Assembly (NCBI GenBank): GCA_964453525.1 | Contig: CAYVOV010000022.1 | Span: forward strand, 1 to 64,000 | DNA length: 64,000 nt | Reading direction: 5' to 3' | Source: CAYVOV01 sp964453525 | Lineage (GTDB): Bacteria; Chloroflexota; Dehalococcoidia; Dehalococcoidales; UBA2162 | Shown here: positions 25,646-34,035 of the stretch, in pieces | Numbering within the stretch: the first letter of the stretch is position 1 | Layout of the letters: the number at the start of each line of letters is the position of its first letter | Program-made: the position numbers and the translations under genes | The notes under the pieces: model-generated | The model's database searches: none | What the model saw: only the letters and a program-made list of their open reading frames with translations | What the model was told of the DNA's origin: nothing

Positions 25646-26366
25646 TCCTCGTGGAGACTAAAGTGCCAATAGGTTCGCCAGCAACAACCTTTTCCATACT
25701 ACGCTCTGCTTGCAGGTCGAATACTATTATGGGTAACTGATTTTCCAGGCACAGAGATAGAGCAGTGGCATCCATTACTTCAAGACGCATATTTAATGCT
25801 TCCATGTAACTGAGGCAGTCATATTTCCTCGCATCTGGATGTTTCTGAGGGTCGGCACTGTATATACCATCAACATTATTCTTTGCCATCAGCAGGACTT
25901 CCGCCTCGATTTCAATGGCTCTCAGAGCGGCAGCGGTATCGGTTGTCATGTATGGATTGCCGGTGCCGCCGGCAAAGATAACCACCCTGTCCTTCTCCAG
26001 ATGTCTGATAGCACGGCGCCTTATATAGGGTTCAGCCACCTGCTGAATGCTTATAGCTGTTTGAGTTCTTGTGGTAACTCCCTCTCTCTCCAGCATATCC
26101 TGGAGGGCCAGGGCATTAATAACCGTTGCCAGCATTCCGGCATAATCAGCGGTGACCCTGTCCATTCCGTCCTGTTCCGCCTTAGCCCCGCGCCAGATAT
26201 TGCCACCGCCCACCACAATGCCAACGCCCACCCCCATTTCTCTTACCTGCTTTATCTGTTTGGCAACTCTGGATAACACGGAGGCATCAATACCATAGTC
26301 TTCGGTACCGCTGAAAGCCTCTCCGCTGAGTTTGAGCAAGACTCGTTTGTATCTGGTAGTAACCAT
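25632..26366 (-). CDS. pyrH: Uridylate kinase
   Basis: A 244-residue amino acid kinase-fold UMP kinase. Motifs: RVLLKLSGEAFSG (N-terminal lysine/glycine phosphate loop), GIVVGGGNIWRG, GTGNPYMTTDTAAALRA and VMDATALSLC. It makes UDP for all pyrimidine nucleotides. Position between tsf and frr is the classical rpsB-tsf-pyrH-frr arrangement. Confidence 0.97.
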   Translation of the reverse strand: MVTTRYKRVLLKLSGEAFSGTEDYGIDASVLSRVAKQIKQVREMGVGVGIVVGGGNIWRGAKAEQDGMDRVTADYAGMLATVINALALQDMLEREGVTTRTQTAISIQQVAEPYIRRRAIRHLEKDRVVIFAGGTGNPYMTTDTAAALRAIEIEAEVLLMAKNNVDGIYSADPQKHPDARKYDCLSYMEALNMRLEVMDATALSLCLENQLPIIVFDLQAERSMEKVVAGEPIGTLVSTRNENV

Positions 26367-26396
26367 CAGCCTTCTTCTTATGATTTATAATTGAAG

Positions 26397-26903
26397 CTAC
26401 ATTTCTCCAAGTTCGAATCTGGTAAACCTGCTTACCTTTATGTTTTCTCCGACCTTGGCGATAGTCTCGTTTATAATATCCTGAACAGTCAGATTGGGGT
26501 CTCTGATATAGGATTGATGAAGCAGACAGGCCGTCTGCGTTTCTATTTCTGTTCCTTCCGGTATTTCTTCCGGTGATATATATACCGGAGTCATAGCAGC
26601 TATCTGCATTGCCAGGTTGTGAGCCAGTTCCTTGAATTCATCGGTACGAGCGACAAAATCAGTCTCACAATTTATCTCAACCATGGCGCCAATACGCCCT
26701 CCGGGATGTACATAAGCCTCAATTAATCCTTGAGAAGTCGAGCGTTCCTTTTTCTTTTCAACTATATAGACTCTCTGCTCTTTAAGAATCTGCAGAGCTT
26801 TCTCCATATCAGCTCCCGCCTCGACCAGAGCATTTCTGCAAGCCATAATGCCTGCTCCTGATTGCTCCCTCAGCTCTCTCAGCTTATCGGTGGGGATTTT
26901 CAA
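26397..26903 (-). CDS. tsf: Elongation factor Ts, short form
   Basis: A 168-residue nucleotide exchange factor for EF-Tu. It has the N-terminal UBA-like domain (LREQSGAGIMACRNALVEAGAD) and one core subdomain with ETDFVARTDEF, but lacks the long second core and coiled coil of the 283-residue E. coli protein; similar short forms are known, for example in Thermus. It starts with TTG, 7 nt after GGAGG. Confidence 0.95.
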   Translation of the reverse strand: MKIPTDKLRELREQSGAGIMACRNALVEAGADMEKALQILKEQRVYIVEKKKERSTSQGLIEAYVHPGGRIGAMVEINCETDFVARTDEFKELAHNLAMQIAAMTPVYISPEEIPEGTEIETQTACLLHQSYIRDPNLTVQDIINETIAKVGENIKVSRFTRFELGEM

Positions 26904-26919
26904 TCTTTTCCTCCTCGCT

Positions 26920-27705
26920 TCATTCGTCGTCAGGGGTGAAAACTAGAGTCTCGTCAGTATAGGCAACTTCACCTTCGCCAAGACCCTCTTCAACTTCTTC
27001 ATCAACAGGCATTACCATCAGTTCATTGGTGCCTTCAATCACAGAATCAGCAATTTTATTGCATATCAGCCTGATTGCTCTAATTGCATCATCATTAGCC
27101 GGAATGGGATAATCGATTTCGTCGGGGTCGCAACTTGTATCAGCTATACCCACAACCGGTATTCCCATTCGCCTGGCTTCAGCCAGAGCGATTCTCTCCT
27201 TAGGCGGGTCAACAATGAACAGGGCAGCCGGAAGGCTTGTCATTTCCTTTATGCCACCCATCTGCCGGTTGAGGCGAGCTATTTCCTTCTCAAGCTTCAG
27301 GATTTCTTTCTTGGGTAAACGGTTGAATTCCCCTCTGGACTGCTGGTCCTCGAGGCGAACAAGGTAATCGATGCGTGCCTGGATGGTAGCGAAATTGGTC
27401 AGCACTCCTCCTATCCAGCGTTGATTGACATAATACATACCACAGCGCTGGGCCGTCTCTTCAATCGCTTCCTGAGCCTGCTTCTTGGTACCGACAAATA
27501 AAATCTTTCCACCTTCCGCCGCCACTTCTCTAATAAACTCGCAGGCTCTATCAAGCATACTTACAGTTTGCTCAAGGTCAATGATATGAATACCCTCGCG
27601 TTTGGTAAAAATATATTTCTTCATGCGAGGATGCCAGCGACTGGTCTGGTGCCCGAAGTGAGCCCCTGCCTCCAGTAGCTGTTTTACGGAAACACTTTCT
27701 GGCAA
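26920..27705 (-). CDS. rpsB: 30S ribosomal protein S2
   Basis: A 261-residue S2 protein (LLEAGAHFGHQTSRWHPRMK; KILFVGTKKQAQEAIEE; VVGIADTSCDPDEIDYPIPAND). Start is TTG with AGAGGTG upstream. It has an acidic C-terminal tail (EEVEEGLGEGE). It is the first gene of the minus-strand operon rpsB-tsf-pyrH-frr-uppS-cdsA-dxr-rseP. Confidence 0.97.
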   Translation of the reverse strand: MPESVSVKQLLEAGAHFGHQTSRWHPRMKKYIFTKREGIHIIDLEQTVSMLDRACEFIREVAAEGGKILFVGTKKQAQEAIEETAQRCGMYYVNQRWIGGVLTNFATIQARIDYLVRLEDQQSRGEFNRLPKKEILKLEKEIARLNRQMGGIKEMTSLPAALFIVDPPKERIALAEARRMGIPVVGIADTSCDPDEIDYPIPANDDAIRAIRLICNKIADSVIEGTNELMVMPVDEEVEEGLGEGEVAYTDETLVFTPDDE

Positions 27706-27738
27706 ATTTACACCTCTTTCTGTTATTAACTAGGCTAA

Positions 27739-27768
27739 AGTATAGCATATCATCCCCGCAGGCAGCAA
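27739..27768 (-). promoter_or_regulatory. rpsB operon promoter
   Basis: Minus strand: -35 TTGCTG (27768-27763), 18-bp spacer, -10 TATACT (27744-27739). The leader of about 25 nt is too short for the S2-binding leader structure known in proteobacteria. Confidence 0.65.
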
Positions 27769-27869
27769 CAATAGGACCACATCATGACTCTAACGGAGGA
27801 ATACGCCAGGGTCACCGGAATACCTTATATTATGGACGCTTACCTCGGTTAATAATTCACGTATCGTTA

Positions 27870-27906
27870 AAGAAAAAGGGGCGGCTTTTAGCCGCCCCTT
27901 TTTCTT
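27870..27906. terminator. Strong bidirectional terminator
   Basis: AAGAAAAAGGGGCGGC and GCCGCCCCTTTTTCTT form a perfect 16-bp stem with loop TTTTA. On the minus strand it ends transcription of the receptor gene (stop at 27934) and insulates the rpsB promoter. Confidence 0.92.
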
Positions 27907-27933
27907 AATTTGATTTTATTCAGGACAGGGTAA

Positions 27934-29745
27934 CTAGTACCCCATGGATCTCTTCAAGGCAGGGTCCACCCAGACATAGTGAACCCAACAGAATTGATTG
28001 TCATAACCCAGGGTACCTTCACCGTGGTAGTTCTGCATCCAGGGCCACCACATTGTGTATCCCAGCGGACGTGGCACCCAGATTCCAGCGCACTGTTCAA
28101 GCTCAAACGGAACCGCTTCTTTAAGCAATGCTGCCACCTTATCAGGGTCTTTACCATAATATATGTTTACCTGATCATAGATATCCCTGGTATACGGGGC
28201 TTCGAAGTAGCTGGGGCAATCAAAGCTCTCTATACGAACACTGTGCATCTTCCAGGGGAACGAATGGGTGGGGCTGGGCTTATAAATCATTTGCTCGTGA
28301 GTCCTGGCTCTGCCCATGCTCCTGAACTGAGTCGACTCAAGAGGAACAATTTCCATGTCTATGCCGACTTGAAGCAGATATTCTCTTATCATGGAAACGT
28401 AGTCCACCTCGCGAGTATCACAGTTAATTATTGTCTTAAAGCCATCGGGATACCCTGCTTCAGCCAGAAGTTGTTTTGCCTTATCGGGGTTATAGGTAAA
28501 TATTTCCGGGACACTACAAGCCGACCCCTCTACCATTGGTTCTGTTGGCATCTCCTCCATAGGCGTATAGAAAGGTTCCCAGGTCTTACCGGATGGATAT
28601 GGGTGAGATAACAGTTGGGCGTTTCCTTCGTAGTACTCGTCAAAAATCTCCTGGTTGTTCACCGCCAAGTTCATCGCCTGCCGTACCTTTAGGTCATGGA
28701 AAGGTAGTTCCGGCTTGTCCACTCTCATCCACGGTATGTTATAGTCAACGGGAGTCTGTATATACTGCAGGTCAGGACATTGCTGCATCAATAGCTCTGC
28801 GTCTTCCCAGTTAATGGGAGCATGCCGGTCAATCTTACCGGTACGTATTGCTGCCAGTTCGGTTGACCTGTCAGTAATGAATAACTGCTTGAAGCCATCA
28901 AGATAGGGCAACTGGTTTTCAGGGTGAACCGGGTCATTCCGCCAGTAGTTCGGATTTCTTACGAAGGTCATCGAGCTGCCAGGTAGAAAATCACTCACCA
29001 TAAAGGGCCCCGTGCCAATGGCATGCTTCCAGTCCTTCATATCTCCGTAGACATCAACTATCTCCGGTGCCGATATGTGTATCTGCTCACCATCAAGGAC
29101 AAGGTGCAGTCCCTGATATGCTGCAGGAACCTTGAGTTCTACCGTATACTTATCAAGGGCTGTTGCCGATACCAGATAAGCATCAGGATTATTGGTAATA
29201 CGAAGGAAACCCTTTGGGGCTGCCCACTGACGTTCCATCTCCCAGGCTACATCTTCGGCAGTAAGCTCCCTGCCATTTGCGGGATACTTGTCCCAGAAGT
29301 GAACTCCTTTACGGAGATGGAAGACAATGGTCTCATCATCAGGCATATCCCAGCTTTCCGCCAGTTCACCGGTCAGCAGGTCTATACGTCCAACAAAACC
29401 GTTAATCCAATCGGTTTCACCCGTGCCGGCAAGTCCTTTCGCCCAGTCCTCTCCCATCATCTCTTCGTGAGTCAGGAACTGGTCTCGGACCTCCACCGAC
29501 ATTGTGTATTCCGGGTCAAAACCCATCGGCTCAGGGGCCACGAAGGTTATCGTACCGCCATATTTGGGCACGTCTGGAGGCAGTAGAGCCTCTTCCTCTT
29601 CTTCTTCCTCTTCTTCTTCCTCTTCTCCGATTATAACTTCTTCCTCTTCCTCTTCTTCTTCAACCACTGCCGTCCCGCATGATGCTATTACCAGAGATAA
29701 CACCATCAAACAGCTAACAATTAACCATATAAATTTCTTTGTCAT
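27934..29745 (-). CDS. Peptide/nickel-type ABC transporter substrate-binding lipoprotein
   Basis: A 603-residue family 5 solute-binding protein. The signal peptide ends in a lipobox (LVIASC, Cys23). It is followed by 8 consecutive glutamates (29-36), VIIG, then 12 more (41-52), a very acidic tether between lipid anchor and domain. The mature domain has family-5 features (YGGTITFV; HLRKGVHFWDKYPANGRELTAEDV; VRQAMNLAVNNQEI). No permease or ATPase gene is adjacent, so it is an orphan receptor. AGGAGA precedes the ATG. A divergent Lrp/AsnC regulator suggests amino acid or peptide control. Confidence 0.92.
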   Translation of the reverse strand: MTKKFIWLIVSCLMVLSLVIASCGTAVVEEEEEEEEVIIGEEEEEEEEEEEEALLPPDVPKYGGTITFVAPEPMGFDPEYTMSVEVRDQFLTHEEMMGEDWAKGLAGTGETDWINGFVGRIDLLTGELAESWDMPDDETIVFHLRKGVHFWDKYPANGRELTAEDVAWEMERQWAAPKGFLRITNNPDAYLVSATALDKYTVELKVPAAYQGLHLVLDGEQIHISAPEIVDVYGDMKDWKHAIGTGPFMVSDFLPGSSMTFVRNPNYWRNDPVHPENQLPYLDGFKQLFITDRSTELAAIRTGKIDRHAPINWEDAELLMQQCPDLQYIQTPVDYNIPWMRVDKPELPFHDLKVRQAMNLAVNNQEIFDEYYEGNAQLLSHPYPSGKTWEPFYTPMEEMPTEPMVEGSACSVPEIFTYNPDKAKQLLAEAGYPDGFKTIINCDTREVDYVSMIREYLLQVGIDMEIVPLESTQFRSMGRARTHEQMIYKPSPTHSFPWKMHSVRIESFDCPSYFEAPYTRDIYDQVNIYYGKDPDKVAALLKEAVPFELEQCAGIWVPRPLGYTMWWPWMQNYHGEGTLGYDNQFCWVHYVWVDPALKRSMGY

Positions 29746-29986
29746 TGGATTTGTCTCCTAATTTCGTTTCAAAATTCAAATCCGCTCCGTCTAATGTAAT
29801 CCACATTATCCTAAACGGGTATAAGCTTTATGCAACTCATCACATCACCTCCACCATTTCTTATTAACAACCTTGTAGTATCTTTTTTAATTCAGGATTA
29901 TTCACCGGATACAATTATCTTTAAATGTTAATAATAGTCATTAATATGTAAAATATATTAATAAAATCCTTTAAACTTTGCCCAAT

Positions 29987-30015
29987 ATAGTACAGGACAT
30001 CTGCAATAATGTCAA
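29987..30015 (-). promoter_or_regulatory. Promoter of the receptor lipoprotein gene
   Basis: Minus strand: -35 TTGACA (30015-30010), 17-bp spacer, -10 TACTAT (29992-29987). It implies a roughly 235-nt AT-rich 5' leader, which fills most of the 351-bp divergent gap. I could not identify a known riboswitch in it. Confidence 0.65.
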
Positions 30016-30082
30016 TCATCTGAATAAAGCGGCTCCATTTCTGTCAAAAGACATAACTATTTTAAAAAATATAAAAATATGC

Positions 30083-30088
30083 TATAAT
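30083..30088 (+). promoter_or_regulatory. -10 box of the Lrp/AsnC gene, likely leaderless
   Basis: TATAAT at 30083-30088 in a very AT-rich stretch, with no clear -35. The predicted start (about 30095) is almost at the ATG (30097), and there is no Shine-Dalgarno. Confidence 0.5.
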
Positions 30089-30096
30089 CAGCAACT

Positions 30097-30549
30097 ATGT
30101 ATAAAACGGACTTAGTAGACGAGAAAATTGTCCGTATACTGGGCCAAGACGGACGCCGAACAAGCGAGCAGCTGGCAAAAGATCTGAATATCAGTGCGGC
30201 TACGGTCAGGCGAAGAATAAAGAAGCTCATAGAAAATGATATGCTTCACTTCGTGGGAGTAGTCAACCCCGCCAATTTCGGTTATCCACTGCCGGCTGTC
30301 ATTGCAGTTGATGTGGTTCCCGGCAAGCTGGACTCAGTGCTTGAGAGGTTAACGGAACAACCTGAGGTTAAATGGACGGCGACTACCGTCGGTCGTTATG
30401 ATATTATAGCCGGTCTGCGATTCCGCTCTATCGACTATCTTTCCGGATTCGTAACAAACACCCTCAACCACATAGACGGGATTAAGGACAGTGAGACATT
30501 TATCTGTCTGAAGGGGTCGAAAGACGGGCCTTATTTACCACTGACCTGA
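30097..30549 (+). CDS. Lrp/AsnC family transcriptional regulator
   Basis: A 150-residue regulator. The N-terminal winged helix-turn-helix is DEKIVRILGQDGRRTSEQLAKDLNISAATVRRRIKKL; the C-terminal RAM/effector domain runs from about residue 65 (VDVVPGKLDSVLERL) and includes the ligand-loop region TVGRYDIIAGLRFRS. These proteins sense amino acids as octamers. It is divergent from the substrate-binding lipoprotein and likely controls it and itself. Confidence 0.92.
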   Translation: MYKTDLVDEKIVRILGQDGRRTSEQLAKDLNISAATVRRRIKKLIENDMLHFVGVVNPANFGYPLPAVIAVDVVPGKLDSVLERLTEQPEVKWTATTVGRYDIIAGLRFRSIDYLSGFVTNTLNHIDGIKDSETFICLKGSKDGPYLPLT

Positions 30550-30753
30550 TGTTCATCTATTTAGCAGTATAACTACGTTTCGCAGCAGTCCGCCGGAGCC
30601 CGGTTTCCCGGTATGATTATTTACCATAATATCAACGTACCTGCGGTTTCACTCTGCTTCAGATAATTGCAAACAGCCTGGTAGATAAACCTGCCTACCA
30701 TGATTACTTATCCGGCTGATTGCGCATCCTGGTGCTTCCCGCAAGACGACATA
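30550..30753. other. Non-coding gap before rpsF
   Basis: Between the regulator stop and the rpsF promoter I see no gene, repeat or terminator. An in-frame upstream extension of rpsF through this stretch is not conserved-looking and would precede the promoter. Confidence 0.5.
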
Positions 30754-30783
30754 TTGTTTACATTCCGTATTGTGTGGTATAAT
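30754..30783 (+). promoter_or_regulatory. rpsF-ssb-rpsR promoter
   Basis: -35 TTGTTT (30754-30759), 18-bp spacer, -10 TATAAT (30778-30783). The start near 30790 lies downstream of the ATG at 30700, ruling that ATG out for this transcript. Confidence 0.65.
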
Positions 30784-30849
30784 GCGACAGAAATTTATCA
30801 GATACAAAAAGGCGCTACCCGAATAGTAACAACAGAGGAAAGGAAGCAG

Positions 30850-31137
30850 TTGCGAGACTACGAACTTACAGTAATCATCAATCCGGAGTATAGTGAGGAG
30901 AAGTTTGAGACTACATTAGACAATATAAGCCAGTTTATCACGGACAGGGGTGGGACTGTTGTAGATATAGACCGCTGGGGAAAAAGAAGACTGGCTTACC
31001 CGATAAAGCACTTCATTGAGGGGAACTACGTACTGGCCAAAATACAAATAGGGTCAACGCTGGGAAAGGAACTGGAAGCAAATTTACAGATTTCCGGAGA
31101 TGTTTTAAGGCATTTGCTGATAAAATTGAATAATTAA
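30850..31137 (+). CDS. rpsF: 30S ribosomal protein S6
   Basis: A 95-residue S6 (MRDYELTVIINPEYSEEKFE; WGKRRLAYPIKHFIEGNYV), the partner of S18 on the 30S platform. The TTG at 30850 follows AGAGGAAAGGA at good distance and gives the normal family length; an ATG at 30700 would add 50 unrelated residues and precede the promoter. Leads rpsF-ssb-rpsR. Confidence 0.95.
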   Translation: MRDYELTVIINPEYSEEKFETTLDNISQFITDRGGTVVDIDRWGKRRLAYPIKHFIEGNYVLAKIQIGSTLGKELEANLQISGDVLRHLLIKLNN

Positions 31138-31193
31138 TGGGAAGGAAGATTTTTTCTTCCGATTGCACGGGAGAGTAAAAGGAGCTTGAGACA

Positions 31194-31601
31194 ATGGTTA
31201 GCGTGAATAGAATGATAATCATCGGTAATCTAGGCAGCGAACCTGAAATGCGCTTCACTCCCAATGGCAGACCTGTAACATCTTTCAGTGTTGCGACGAA
31301 CCGCAGGTATACTACATCTGATGGTGAACGTAGAGAAGAGACGGAGTGGTTTACCGTGGTTACCTGGGGCAGGCTCGCTGAACAATGCAACCAGTTCCTA
31401 TCCAAAGGCAGACTGGTCTACGTTGAAGGCAGGCTGCGCAGCCACTCCTGGGAAGGCCAGGACGGGCAGAAACGATATCGAAATGAAATAGTTGCCGATA
31501 GAGTGAGTTTTCTTGACAGGCAGCCTTCGGCTCACCTCACCGAAGAAAAGGGTGACATAGGTGGGACGGACGAACTGGAACCGGATGATATTCCGTTTTA
31601 A
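31194..31601 (+). CDS. ssb: Single-stranded DNA-binding protein
   Basis: A 135-residue SSB. The OB fold begins MVSVNRMIIIGNLGSEPEMRF and includes TEWFTVVTWGRLAEQC and GRLVYVEGRLRSHSW. The short acidic tail ends DDIPF, the canonical partner-protein docking tip. It lies between rpsF and rpsR, the standard position. Confidence 0.97.
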   Translation: MVSVNRMIIIGNLGSEPEMRFTPNGRPVTSFSVATNRRYTTSDGERREETEWFTVVTWGRLAEQCNQFLSKGRLVYVEGRLRSHSWEGQDGQKRYRNEIVADRVSFLDRQPSAHLTEEKGDIGGTDELEPDDIPF

Positions 31602-31646
31602 TGGAATAATTAACTTATTGATATTGAAGCAGGGAGTTTAGCATAA

Positions 31647-31949
31647 GTGGCAAGACGAAAAACTACAAAAGCGAAGAGCACAAGGTGGCACAGACCGAAG
31701 TATGTGCCGAAGCGTAAGGTCTGTGCCTTTTGCGCCAATAAGATCAAGGAGATAGACTACAAAGATTCCGAGAAATTACGCGGCTATATATCTGATAGAG
31801 CGAAGATAACACCGCGGCGGAGGTCTGGCACCTGCGCCAAGCATCAGCGTATCTTAGCCACGGCGATAAAGAGGGCACGACATCTGGCTTTGCTACCATA
31901 CGTGCCGGCTCATATGCGTAAAGTGGGGAATGTTGTCGAAGCTGAATAG
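31647..31949 (+). CDS. rpsR: 30S ribosomal protein S18, with Cys residues
   Basis: A 100-residue S18 (usual about 75-80), extended at both ends. Core: IDYKDSEKLRGYISDRAKITPRRRSG and RAIKRARHLALLPY-like C-terminus. It keeps CAFC and CAKH, a C-x2-C ... C-x2-H set that could bind zinc, as in the C+ paralogues of several ribosomal proteins. GTG start. Confidence 0.95.
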   Translation: MARRKTTKAKSTRWHRPKYVPKRKVCAFCANKIKEIDYKDSEKLRGYISDRAKITPRRRSGTCAKHQRILATAIKRARHLALLPYVPAHMRKVGNVVEAE

Positions 31950-32018
31950 TCCGACTGACTAATCGCAATCCCACAATCCTCTCTTTATCATTATTCCAAT
32001 TCTTTATAAGGGGTTAGA

Positions 32019-32159
32019 GTGCCAAAAAGGACTTATCAACCGAAGAAAATTCCGCGTAAGCGTGAGCATGGTTTTTTAAAAAGAATGAGTACCCGTGCCG
32101 GACGGGCTATCCTGAAAGCGAGACGTCTGAAGGGGCGTAAGCGCCTTACGGTGGTCTAG
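32019..32159 (+). CDS. rpmH: 50S ribosomal protein L34
   Basis: A 46-codon gene reading MPKRTYQPKKIPRKREHGFL and then KRMSTRAGRAILKARRLKGR, the L34 signature. GTG start with AAGGGG upstream; stop TAG at 32157. It leads the rpmH-rnpA-yidD-yidC-jag group that in many bacteria lies beside dnaA/oriC; neither is visible here. Confidence 0.96.
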   Translation: MPKRTYQPKKIPRKREHGFLKRMSTRAGRAILKARRLKGRKRLTVV

Positions 32160-32160
32160 T

Positions 32161-32183
32161 GCTGAGATAGAATCTCAGCTTTT
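32161..32183 (+). terminator. Hairpin between rpmH and rnpA
   Basis: GCTGAGA-TAGAA-TCTCAGC (perfect 7-bp stem) followed by TTTT directly after the rpmH stop. It probably causes partial termination, so L34 is made in excess over RnpA. Confidence 0.6.
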
Positions 32184-32202
32184 GAACATGGTGAGTGGAC
32201 TG

Positions 32203-32586
32203 ATGAGGAGAGAAGAACGCCTTACCAAGCGTCAGCAATACGCTGCAGTTTACAGTAAAGGCAGTTCGTGGACTTCGAGTTTACTGGTAATGAAAGCTTT
32301 GCCTAACGGTCTTACTTCATCCAGATACGGAATATCGGTTGGCAAACGGGTTGGAAGCGCGGTAATAAGAAACAGAATGAAGCGTTTGCTCCGAGAAATC
32401 CTGCGGATAACGCCAATAATCCCGGCTTGGGACATAGTATTTATCGTCCGGCCGGCAGCGTCCACTACCGATTATGCCAGTCTCCGGGAAGCAGTTGAGG
32501 ATTTATTATGCCGGGCTGGCTTGTTAAATGAAGAGGAAGAGTACAGTACACCGGGTGAAGTTAAAGCCGGAATCAACGGCAAGTAA
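32203..32586 (+). CDS. rnpA: Ribonuclease P protein component
   Basis: RnpA assists the RNase P RNA in tRNA 5' maturation. About 127 residues with RLTKRQQYAAVYSKGSSWTS and the conserved RNR core SVGKRVGSAVIRNRMKRLLRE. The start is uncertain: the ATG at 32203 has GGTGAG 7 nt upstream and gives the usual N-terminus, while TTG 32182 or ATG 32188 are also in frame but overlap the hairpin. Confidence 0.94.
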   Translation: MRREERLTKRQQYAAVYSKGSSWTSSLLVMKALPNGLTSSRYGISVGKRVGSAVIRNRMKRLLREILRITPIIPAWDIVFIVRPAASTTDYASLREAVEDLLCRAGLLNEEEEYSTPGEVKAGINGK

Positions 32587-32654
32587 CGTATAACCGGTAG
32601 TAAAAATACGCGGGAGGTTTGCTCCGGTACCGGAGAGTAAAAAAGAGTAAAAAG

Positions 32655-32864
32655 ATGAAGTGGATTGCCCTGGGACTGATAAGACTCTATCAGGTTACAA
32701 TATCGCAGGTACTGCCATCGTCCTGCCGTTTTTTGCCAACCTGCTCTCAGTACACCTATGAGGCTGTTGAAAAGTACGGTTTCTTCAAAGGGGTATTTCT
32801 GGGAGCGAAGCGTATCGCCAGCTGCCACCCGTTTAACCCGGGCGGTTATGACCCTGTGCCATGA
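32655..32864 (+). CDS. yidD: Membrane protein insertion efficiency factor YidD
   Basis: A 69-residue protein with an N-terminal amphipathic helix (MKWIALGLIRLYQ) and the family hallmark PSSCRFLPTCSQYTYEAVEKYG and ASCHPFNPGGYDPVP. It associates with the inner membrane and helps YidC-dependent insertion. The ATG at 32655 gives the normal N-terminus; a TTG at 32619 is too close to its GGAGG. Confidence 0.95.
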   Translation: MKWIALGLIRLYQVTISQVLPSSCRFLPTCSQYTYEAVEKYGFFKGVFLGAKRIASCHPFNPGGYDPVP

Positions 32865-32868
32865 TAAT

Positions 32869-34020
32869 ATGAAAAAAAGATATAAAAAATATCCGATATT
32901 TAAAATATTACTGCTGGTTACAGTTCTGTTAATTATACTTATTGTTTCCGGCTGCCGCACCGGGGGCACCTTTGTAGTTCCCAGAGGCTGGTCAGGTGCC
33001 ATCACTGATAACAACACACTTTTCATCGGTACCATGGAGGGGAGAATTGCCTCCGTTTCGCTGGACAACGCTGACCTCATGTGGTCGACAGTGCTGGAAA
33101 CACAGCAACCATCAGCCGGATTTCTTGGCTGTGCCCGGACTCCGACAGCCGTAGCAATGTACGGTACACCTTCAATCACCGGAGACCTTGTTTACGTTAC
33201 CGGCTATAACGGTAAAATCTACGCCTATAGTGTGGATATAGGTACCCTGAGATGGGTGTATCCGCGTGATAATTACCTCAGACCCATAGTCGGCGGCTCG
33301 ATTACCACACCGGACACCGTTTATTTTGCATCTTCGAACGGTAGGGTCTATGCACTGGACGCCAAGACCGGCGATGACAACGTATGGAATGAACCTTTTG
33401 ATGTGGGGGAAACAATCTGGACTACTCCGGCAATCGATAAAAATACGTTGTATTTTGGGTCGTTCGATAATAAGCTTTATGCCCTTGATGCTGACGATGG
33501 CAGTAAGAAATGGGAGTTTGAGACTGAAGGAGCTATCGTCTCAACACCGGTTGTCTATGATAACTCGGTACTCATCGGCTCCTTCGACAGGTACCTGTAC
33601 TCGGTAAATAAGGACAGCGGCAGACAAAACTGGAAGTTCCCGGCGGGAAACTGGTTCTGGGCAACACCGGTAGTCCATAACAATACGGTGTATGCCGGTT
33701 GCCTTGACGGCAAGGTCTACGCGGTCAACGCCGAAAACGGCGACCTGCTAGCCGAGTTCGACCTGAGAAGTCCGATATCCTCTTCTCCGGTACTTGTCGA
33801 TGATATGGTAGTTGTCGCCACGGAAGCAGGCATAGTACATACAATTGATACCAATAATAACCGGGAGAAGCACCTTATCAATCTGGAAGAGAAGGTGTTT
33901 GCTCCTCTCGCCGCCAGTCAGGGCAAGGTCTACGTGCATACGTCTGAAAATGCCCTCTATGAAATCGATGCGGTTTCAGGAGCAAAACGGGATATTACCA
34001 TAAAAGAACCAGAACAATAA
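32869..34020 (+). CDS. PQQ-like beta-propeller lipoprotein
   Basis: A 383-residue lipoprotein: basic N-terminus, one hydrophobic stretch and a lipobox (LIVSGC), then at least six repeats with the PQQ/BamB pattern (KIYAYSVDIGTLRWVY; LYALDADDGSKKWEFE; LYSVNKDSGRQNWKFP; VYAVNAENGDLLAEF). The fold is that of BamB or extracytoplasmic WD-like scaffolds. It lies between yidD and yidC, 4 nt after yidD, so a role in membrane-protein insertion or folding outside the membrane is suggested by context only. Confidence 0.88.
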   Translation: MKKRYKKYPIFKILLLVTVLLIILIVSGCRTGGTFVVPRGWSGAITDNNTLFIGTMEGRIASVSLDNADLMWSTVLETQQPSAGFLGCARTPTAVAMYGTPSITGDLVYVTGYNGKIYAYSVDIGTLRWVYPRDNYLRPIVGGSITTPDTVYFASSNGRVYALDAKTGDDNVWNEPFDVGETIWTTPAIDKNTLYFGSFDNKLYALDADDGSKKWEFETEGAIVSTPVVYDNSVLIGSFDRYLYSVNKDSGRQNWKFPAGNWFWATPVVHNNTVYAGCLDGKVYAVNAENGDLLAEFDLRSPISSSPVLVDDMVVVATEAGIVHTIDTNNNREKHLINLEEKVFAPLAASQGKVYVHTSENALYEIDAVSGAKRDITIKEPEQ

Positions 34021-34035
34021 CAGGAGTAGATTCAA

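Noticed and set aside
27784..27852. 22-codon ORF (TLTEEYARVTGIPYIMDAYL) convergent with the receptor gene
   Set aside because: Reads like a protein fragment and ends before a terminator, but has no RBS or promoter and no recognisable family; too short to call.
30700..30849. N-terminal extension of rpsF from ATG 30700
   Set aside because: The promoter lies inside it, and the extension is unlike S6; the TTG at 30850 has a good RBS.
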